Assembly (NCBI GenBank): GCA_964520985.1 | Contig: CAZFPB010000015.1 | Coordinates: forward strand, 1 to 26,318 | Source: CAYSGL01 sp964520985 | GTDB taxonomy: Bacteria; Pseudomonadota; Alphaproteobacteria; Micavibrionales; Micavibrionaceae | Length of the DNA: 26,318 nt | Reading direction: 5' to 3' | Shown here: in pieces, positions 21,254 to 26,318 of the stretch | How the letters are laid out: each line of letters opens with the position of its first letter | How positions within the stretch are numbered: the first letter of the stretch is position 1 | Program-made: the position numbers and the translations under genes | Notes under the pieces: generated by a model | The model's database searches: none | The model's input: only the letters and a program-made list of their open reading frames with translations | What the model was told of the DNA's origin: nothing

Positions 21254-22841
21254 GACAAACAAGGTAACGTCTAAAACATTTTTAGATGAACTGAAAGCAT
21301 TTGCCGAGGAACAGCGCACACTGATTGAGATCGCGTGCGCTGCCTTTGCTGTCGATGCTGCCGCCCGCGATGTTCGTGTTACCCGAGTGCAGAACGACTA
21401 TGGCTTCTTCGTAGAGACCTATTTCCCGCACTACATCAAACGCGGCCGCTCGGTATTTCATGAGTGGGCATTTGAATACCTCCCGCAGTACCTGGACGCC
21501 GAAGAAGGCATTCGAGTCAATATCTCAGCGCCTCGTGGTGAGGCGAAGTCAACTCTGGTCACTCAATTGCTTATCCTTTGGTGTGTAGTTACCGGGCGTA
21601 AGCATTTCATCCCCATCATCATGGACGCGTTGGATCAATCGTTAACGATGGTGGAAGCGATAAAGGTCGAGCTCGAAAGCAATCCGCGCTTGGCGATGGA
21701 TTTTCCGGATGCTGTCGGCGCAGGCCGCGTCTGGAATGCCAATGTGATGCTGACCCGCAATAACATCAAGATTCAGGCATTTGGGTCCGGCAAGAAAATG
21801 CGCGGTATACGCCACGGTCCGTATCGTCCCGATTTGGTTGTATTGGACGATATCGAGAATGACGAGAATGTTCAGCAGAAAGCACAACGCGACAAGTTGG
21901 AGCGATGGCTGAATCGAACAGTGCTTCCCCTTGGCCCACCAGAGGGAACGATGGATGTCGTCTACCTGAATACCTTATTGGGATATGACTCTGTAGCGAA
22001 TCGCACACACAAAAGTCCGCGTTGGATATCGATAAAATTCAAGGCCATTATCGAGTTTCCGTCTCGGATGGACCTTTGGCAAAAGTGGGAAGAGGTATAT
22101 CTCAACGAGGGCGAACCTGACGCCGATGCGTACTATCGGGAGCGCAAAGCAGAGATGGACGCCGGGGCTATCGTCAGTTGGCCGTCTACACGTCCATTAC
22201 TGATGTTGATGAAAATCCGTGCTGCGGATCATTCTTCGTTTAGTTCCGAGTATCAAAATGAGCCTGGCAATGACGAGCACGCACCATTCAAGCATTTGAC
22301 GTACTGGGTCCATCCGTGCCGTGACTGGGTGTTCCTGGGTGCACACGACCCGTCGATGGGTAAGCAGAACAAGCAACGTGACCCGTGCGCGATCTTGGTC
22401 GGTGGTTTGGATCGTGAGCATGGTCAGTTAGACGTTGTCGAGTCTCGGATTGCGCGGATGGTGCCTGACCTCCAAGTAGAGACGTTGATTGCATTTCAAA
22501 AAGAGTACCACTGCCTTGTCTGGGGTATCGAAAGCATCCAGTTTCAGGAATTTTTCAAGGATGAGATCGTCAAGCGCTCCCGCAAGCTAGGCATACCAAT
22601 TCCAGCCCGTGGTATCACGCCGAGCACAGACAAGGACCTCCGCATCCTATCTTTGCAACCGCATGTCGCGAACGGCACGATCCGTACCCATGCAAAGCAC
22701 TCTGTACTCAACACACAGCTTCAGTTCTGGCCTGACGCTGATCATGACGATGGTCCAGATGCGCTCCACATGCTGTACATGCTCGCATTCAGTGGCTTTA
22801 TGAGTGTTATTCCAAAGATTATTTTAGGTAAGAGAAAGTAA
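21246..22841 (+). CDS. Terminase large subunit (Mu gp28-like)
   Basis: This 531-residue motor packages phage DNA into the prohead. ATPase domain: a modified Walker A (SAPRGEAKST, residues 94-103) and Walker B (LVVLDDIE, 197-204). C-terminal nuclease domain begins near FLGAHDPSMGK with the first acidic residue; the last acidic pair is in DADHDDGPDALHML near residue 505. Position between DUF1804 and portal is as in Mu. Full length, no frameshift. Confidence 0.94.
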   Translation: MAKTNKVTSKTFLDELKAFAEEQRTLIEIACAAFAVDAAARDVRVTRVQNDYGFFVETYFPHYIKRGRSVFHEWAFEYLPQYLDAEEGIRVNISAPRGEAKSTLVTQLLILWCVVTGRKHFIPIIMDALDQSLTMVEAIKVELESNPRLAMDFPDAVGAGRVWNANVMLTRNNIKIQAFGSGKKMRGIRHGPYRPDLVVLDDIENDENVQQKAQRDKLERWLNRTVLPLGPPEGTMDVVYLNTLLGYDSVANRTHKSPRWISIKFKAIIEFPSRMDLWQKWEEVYLNEGEPDADAYYRERKAEMDAGAIVSWPSTRPLLMLMKIRAADHSSFSSEYQNEPGNDEHAPFKHLTYWVHPCRDWVFLGAHDPSMGKQNKQRDPCAILVGGLDREHGQLDVVESRIARMVPDLQVETLIAFQKEYHCLVWGIESIQFQEFFKDEIVKRSRKLGIPIPARGITPSTDKDLRILSLQPHVANGTIRTHAKHSVLNTQLQFWPDADHDDGPDALHMLYMLAFSGFMSVIPKIILGKRK

Positions 22842-22843
22842 CT

Positions 22844-24352
22844 ATGACTCTCGATATTAAGAAACTCGTTTCGTCAGTCAAGAGCGTGATTGGTCTCAAG
22901 GCTGCCGGATACGATACTGATCCGAACTTCTTCGGCAAGTTGCATCAGTTGCCCAATCCTGACCCGATTCTTAGGGCGATGGGAGTGGCTGACCTGGTCT
23001 ATGCATCAATCATGGCCGACGCCCATGTGGTAGGGGACGTGCGATCTATCCGTGGTGAGTTTCATGACATGGATTACCGGGTCGTCACTTGGGACGAAGA
23101 CAACAGCCAAGCACAAGCGGCCCGAGAGCTCTGTGAGAGCTGGATGCAGAATGTGATGCCCAACCCGGCCAATAACTGGGATGAGATTATGTGGCAAATG
23201 ATGTCCGCGATTTTCACCGGTTATCGTTGCCATGAGCTCGTATGGAATTACTGGAACGGCAAGCTGGTTCCGACAGAAGTCCTTGACCGGCCGAATCGTC
23301 GATTTGCATTTGATCTCGATGCCAATCCTTTACTGATCACGAAAGAACACCGTGAAGGTGCGCTGGTCGAAGACTATCGCTTTGTCATATCCCGGCACAT
23401 GGCCAGCGTCACCAATCCTTATGGACAAGCGCTGTTGTCATCATGCTTCTGGCCGTGGGTATTCAAAACTGGTGGCTGGAAATACTTCGTCAAGTATTGC
23501 GAACGTCACGGGCTGCCGTGGCCGGTAGCTCGATACGGTTCAGGTGCCAGCGATAAGGACTTGCGCGACCTGGGCGAAGCCATTCAGGCGATGGTTGATA
23601 GCGGCTATGCGTTGGTGCCTGAGGGAACTGGCCTCGAGCTGTTGGTGCCAACCAGTAGCGGAAGCAACCTGCCGCAAGAGAACCTGATCAACCTGGCCAA
23701 TCGCGAGATGTCGAAGGCGCTGACGGGTCAGGCGATGGTGGCTGAGAATCAGAAAACTGGTGCGAGGGCTGCCAGCGAAACTGCAGGTAAGCGCCAGAAT
23801 CTGATTAACTCATCCGACCGTAGCATCGCATCGACGTCGTTCTCTCGTATTTTCCGGCATATCACTACGCTCAATTTTGGACCGGACGTTCCGTCGCCGG
23901 AATTGGAGTTTTTCAAGCTGAAAGAAGCAGGAAAAGACCGTGCAGAGACCTACCAAGTGGCTGCAGACATGGGAGCAAAGCCCTCGCGCAAGGCGATGCT
24001 GGAAGAGCTCAATATTCCGCAAGCTACGGAAGAAGAAGACGCGTTGCTGCCATCTGTTAAAGGACCTACACAGTTTTCGAGCGGACTGACACCTTTGAAT
24101 TTCAATTCTTCGCCGGAAGAGCTCATCAGCCGAGCCGCTGCCGACGCAGCCGACGCGGCCATTGAGGCGAATGTACTCGAACCAATTGCGCGAATGCTGG
24201 CTCAGGCTGAGAAGGATGGAAAGTCGCTCGCCGATGTCAGAGAACAGTTAGTCGAGCTGTTGGGTGATATTGACAATTCTGACCTGGTCGAGCTGACAAA
24301 AAAGGCGCTCGTTTGGTCGTTCGCTCAGGGCGCTACAGATGACGACCGCTAG
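22844..24352 (+). CDS. Portal protein (DUF935, Mu gp29-like)
   Basis: This 502-residue portal has DUF935 features: an N-terminal region with LPNPDPILRAMGVADLVYAS, then MMSAIFTGYRCHELVWNYW, FKTGGWKYFVKYCERHGLPW and LTGQAMVAENQKTGARAASE. It forms the dodecamer at the unique capsid vertex through which DNA passes. It starts three bases after the terminase stop and its end overlaps the F-like gene by 14 bases. The size and the order match Mu. No truncation. Confidence 0.93.
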   Translation: MTLDIKKLVSSVKSVIGLKAAGYDTDPNFFGKLHQLPNPDPILRAMGVADLVYASIMADAHVVGDVRSIRGEFHDMDYRVVTWDEDNSQAQAARELCESWMQNVMPNPANNWDEIMWQMMSAIFTGYRCHELVWNYWNGKLVPTEVLDRPNRRFAFDLDANPLLITKEHREGALVEDYRFVISRHMASVTNPYGQALLSSCFWPWVFKTGGWKYFVKYCERHGLPWPVARYGSGASDKDLRDLGEAIQAMVDSGYALVPEGTGLELLVPTSSGSNLPQENLINLANREMSKALTGQAMVAENQKTGARAASETAGKRQNLINSSDRSIASTSFSRIFRHITTLNFGPDVPSPELEFFKLKEAGKDRAETYQVAADMGAKPSRKAMLEELNIPQATEEEDALLPSVKGPTQFSSGLTPLNFNSSPEELISRAAADAADAAIEANVLEPIARMLAQAEKDGKSLADVREQLVELLGDIDNSDLVELTKKALVWSFAQGATDDDR

Positions 24353-25580
24353 TGTCGAGGCATTTGGCGTTAAGGCGACGCAGGCGATTGAGAATCTGCG
24401 GAGTAAGCTGCCACTTGCAACAGAACGTTGGGACGATCTGCTTGGGCCTATTCACGCTAAGCAGTTTACGATAGCCGGTGCACCGTTAGACGTGGTCAAG
24501 GACATCCACACGTCATTGCTCAAGGCATTGACCGACGGGCAGACCTTGACTCAGTTCCGCAAGGACTTCGATGCCACCGTACAGCGGCATGGATGGGCTT
24601 ACAAAGGCCAGCGTGGATGGCGCACCGCGCTCATCTATAACACCAACATGCAAAGCGCCTATATGGCTGGGCGCTGGCAACAGATAGTCGCCAATGCAGA
24701 CCGCCGTCCGTATCTCGAATACCGGGCTGTCAAGGATAGTAAGACCAGGCCGCAACATATGGCAATGGACGGCACGATCCTGCCGGTCACGCATTCATTC
24801 TGGAGCCAATACTACCCGCCGAACGGCTGGAATTGCCGGTGCACCGTCCGTTCGTATTCCTACGACGAGATGATCGCGGCCGGTAAGTCTGTATCGCCGT
24901 CAAAGCCGATCAAGTATCGCAACGTCATTAACGGTGATGGTGAGATTACAGATCGTGTACCTCTCGGGATCGACCCCGGTTGGGATCACAATGTTGGCGA
25001 GTCGTGGCTATCGCCGGAATTGGCGCTCGGTAAGAAGCTGGCCACGATGCCGCAGGAGCTGCGCGCAACAGCAGTTCGCCAGTCAGTTACCGGTGACTAT
25101 CGAAAAGTGCTGTCAGAGCGTTGGTCATCCTGGCTCACCACCGTGCGCAAGGACGGCCAGCCACGGGGTGTCGCCCAGATCGTTGGATACTTGCCGGATG
25201 GCGTAACAATGGGTCTAGCCGCTGCAGTTCCTGACTTGGAGCTGCAATCTATTGCGGTAGGTGTGTTTGACCGACGCACGGTGCACCTGGAAGGCGCGCA
25301 CAAGGCGAAGAATTCAGCGTCGCAGGTTTGGCCGTCGGATTGGATCGCAAGATTGCCCGAGCTGATGGGTGATTATCGGGCCGTGCTTTGGGATGCCAAA
25401 GCCCAGACGCTTCTAGTTATTCCAAAAGGCAGCTTTAACAGCACCATTCCTAAGATCGCACTCAGGCCAAATCAGAAGTACCACGGCGAAAGCGTAATCA
25501 GCGTGGTTTCGTTGGGAACGGCGAGTCTAAGGAATTTGAAACAGACACAGTACACGCTGATTGCAGGTACGTTGGAATAG
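24339..25580 (+). CDS. Minor head protein (Mu F-like) with a C-terminal nuclease-like domain
   Basis: This 413-residue protein has residues 55-180 as the Phage_Mu_F domain, ending in the signature YYPPNGWNCRCTV (cysteines at 166 and 168). F proteins join portal and head during assembly. The last 120 residues (from about 290) have a different composition: a strand, H316, a HK pair at 321-322, and strands such as AVLWDAKAQTLLVI. This suggests the barnase/EndoU/colicin/RelE-like (BECR) nuclease domains that are known at the end of some phage head proteins, but only a structural comparison can confirm it. In Mu the next gene toward the tail is G, then protease; here the operon ends after F. Confidence 0.88.
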   Translation: MTTASVEAFGVKATQAIENLRSKLPLATERWDDLLGPIHAKQFTIAGAPLDVVKDIHTSLLKALTDGQTLTQFRKDFDATVQRHGWAYKGQRGWRTALIYNTNMQSAYMAGRWQQIVANADRRPYLEYRAVKDSKTRPQHMAMDGTILPVTHSFWSQYYPPNGWNCRCTVRSYSYDEMIAAGKSVSPSKPIKYRNVINGDGEITDRVPLGIDPGWDHNVGESWLSPELALGKKLATMPQELRATAVRQSVTGDYRKVLSERWSSWLTTVRKDGQPRGVAQIVGYLPDGVTMGLAAAVPDLELQSIAVGVFDRRTVHLEGAHKAKNSASQVWPSDWIARLPELMGDYRAVLWDAKAQTLLVIPKGSFNSTIPKIALRPNQKYHGESVISVVSLGTASLRNLKQTQYTLIAGTLE

Positions 25581-25583
25581 AGG

Positions 25584-25670
25584 GATACGTCAGGAGGTGC
25601 GGAACCTCATAATACGGGCCTTGTGGCGCGCTAGCTGGGCCGTTTCCAGTCCACTGACGTATCGAGTTTT
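25584..25670 (+). other. Structured RNA-like element after the head operon (three-way junction)
   Basis: A perfect 10-bp closing stem (GATACGTCAG 25584-25593 with CTGACGTATC 25654-25663) encloses hairpin 1 (GAGGT/ACCTC, loop GCGGA, 25594-25608). A second stem follows (ACGG 25614-25617 with CCGT 25640-25643, extended by CC/GG and a bulge), then a single strand. TTTT follows at 25667-25670. It lies four bases after the F-gene stop. It can work as an elaborate terminator or a small RNA; similar size to no family I recognise. Read on the minus strand the stem is the same. Confidence 0.6.
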
Positions 25671-25714
25671 AATTGTAGCCGCTTTTAAAGCGCTTTGGAA
25701 ACCTCTTTAAAATG
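25671..25714. other. AT-rich intergenic gap with near-palindrome
   Basis: This gap holds CGCTTTTAAAGCG (25680-25692), arms CGCTTT and AAAGCG with central T. It resembles CGTTTTTAAAACG at 8132-8144. No gene or promoter seen. It is where the plus-strand head operon meets the minus-strand gene, so it may help bidirectional termination. Confidence 0.4.
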
Positions 25715-26119
25715 CTATCGACGGACGTTAAAACGACGTCCAAACTCGTCCTCTTTTGCTGGTTCGGGAGCAAGAATGGTAATTAGCCAGGACTGCGCAT
25801 AATCCACCAGGCCGCGTTCAGTTGGTTTTTGCTCGAAGCCCTTGAGTGTCATGCGATCCTCATTCATCCAGACGATCTCGACGTCCAGCAGGCGACTGAT
25901 ATTGTCCAGTTGCGATTTGAATTCCCCTATTTTGAGGACTCGGTTGTATCCGTTCTCCAACTCGTCAAATATCCGCAGGTCTCCGGTATAGACGACTTGC
26001 TGTCTTATTTCATATTTGGGGACTAGGACGCCATCAACGCGAAGGCGGATCAATTGGACTCGCATGCGGAAATTATAAAGCCACCCGAAGGTGGCAGTAT
26101 TCAAACCCTGATTAAACAC
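25715..26119 (-). CDS. Hypothetical protein at the right edge
   Basis: This is up to 134 residues, from GTG 26119, or 117 from ATG 26065 (MRVQLIRLRVDGVLVPKYEI). Neither start has a Shine-Dalgarno site. TATAAT lies nine bases before the second start, which may mean a leaderless message, and a CCACC-TTCG-GGTGG hairpin (26094-26081) falls between the two starts. The chain is alpha/beta, with strands YEIRQQVVYTGDLRIFDEL and RLLDVEIVWMNEDRMTLKGF, and ends in a basic RRFNVRR. No family recognised and no membrane segment. It converges on the head operon. It could be a phage accessory gene. Confidence 0.5.
   Translation of the reverse strand: MFNQGLNTATFGWLYNFRMRVQLIRLRVDGVLVPKYEIRQQVVYTGDLRIFDELENGYNRVLKIGEFKSQLDNISRLLDVEIVWMNEDRMTLKGFEQKPTERGLVDYAQSWLITILAPEPAKEDEFGRRFNVRR
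26081..26094 (-). terminator. UUCG-loop hairpin near the start of the edge gene
   Basis: On the minus strand CCACC-TTCG-GGTGG forms a very stable C(UUCG)G tetraloop hairpin followed by CTTTATAATTT. It is either a terminator for minus-strand transcription entering from the right, or a structural element controlling the 25715-26119 gene. The T-run is weak. Confidence 0.4.
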
Positions 26120-26318
26120 ATTACCGGCAATTAATTTTTAATTTCAGGTCTTTTTGTGTGGAAATTATGGTCAAAGTAAACGTCTGTTGCTAATTTGCCG
26201 AATCTTGCCGGAAACCGCATGTTTATTGAGTTTTCGACTTTTTTTGGCCTTTTTTATTTATATCAATCTAAACATCCCCCCTCCATTACATAGAACTTCC
26301 TCGCGCCTCCGCTGTACA
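26120..26318. other. AT-rich region at the window end, possible phage terminus
   Basis: No open reading frame of note. It contains T-tracts (26229-26236 and around 26245), a near-tandem 10-mer pair TAATTTGCCG/AATCTTGCCG (26191-26210) and an inverted CGGCAA (26125-26130). Repeats of this kind are expected in transposase-binding end regions, but the junction with host DNA cannot be located here. Confidence 0.35.

Noticed and set aside
25584..25663. A tRNA-like fold
   Set aside because: The closing stem is 10 bp, there is no anticodon arm or T-loop consensus, so it is not a tRNA.
26313..26318. TGTACA at the very end of the window as the phage terminus
   Set aside because: A six-base palindrome at an arbitrary window edge gives no support; no target duplication or host gene is visible.

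Overview
The window is most of a transposable (Mu-like) phage genome, presumably an integrated prophage. It is closest in gene content to the BcepMu branch: it has a MuA-type DDE transposase, a MuB-type AAA+ ATPase, a BcepMu gp16-family regulator, GemA, one Mor/C-family activator, and a Mu-type contractile-tail virion. Gene style, base composition and the BcepMu relationship suggest a betaproteobacterial host (Burkholderiales). That is an inference, because no host gene can be recognised. The tail operon runs off the left edge, so the element is incomplete on that side.

Layout. A regulatory switch at about 16.22-16.34 kb divides the window. To its left, everything is on the minus strand. First comes the early operon: gp16-like regulator, DUF3102-like protein, transposase A, ATPase B, small accessory proteins, DUF3164, HU, a short protein, a membrane protein, a DUF2786 protein, GemA and Mor. 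A late head-tail operon follows: protease with nested scaffold, decoration protein, major capsid, gp35/36/G/37/38-like proteins, sheath, tube, tail assembly chaperone with a probable frameshift product, and the start of the tape measure. To the right, everything up to 25.58 kb is on the plus strand: repressor, three unrecognised cargo genes, lysis cassette (holin, lytic transglycosylase, Rz and nested Rz1), a TraR/DksA zinc finger, a coiled-coil membrane protein, small and large terminase, portal and the F-like minor head protein. A short minus-strand gene and an AT-rich stretch close the window.

How it works together. Repressor and early genes diverge from a 110-bp region. There, a sigma70-like early promoter carries a perfect palindrome in its spacer. 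The early operon ends with Mor/C, which probably switches on the late genes. In Mu, lysis, terminase, portal, F, protease, capsid and tail are colinear. Here that block is split between F and protease into two divergent operons on either side of the early region. A similar dyad followed by AATATTT lies upstream of each late operon in the same orientation, at the places corresponding to Mu Plys and PI, so one activator could drive both arms.

The least familiar parts are the three cargo genes behind the repressor, the folded inverted-repeat element after the F gene, the split late region itself, and the unassigned gene and AT-rich DNA at the right edge.
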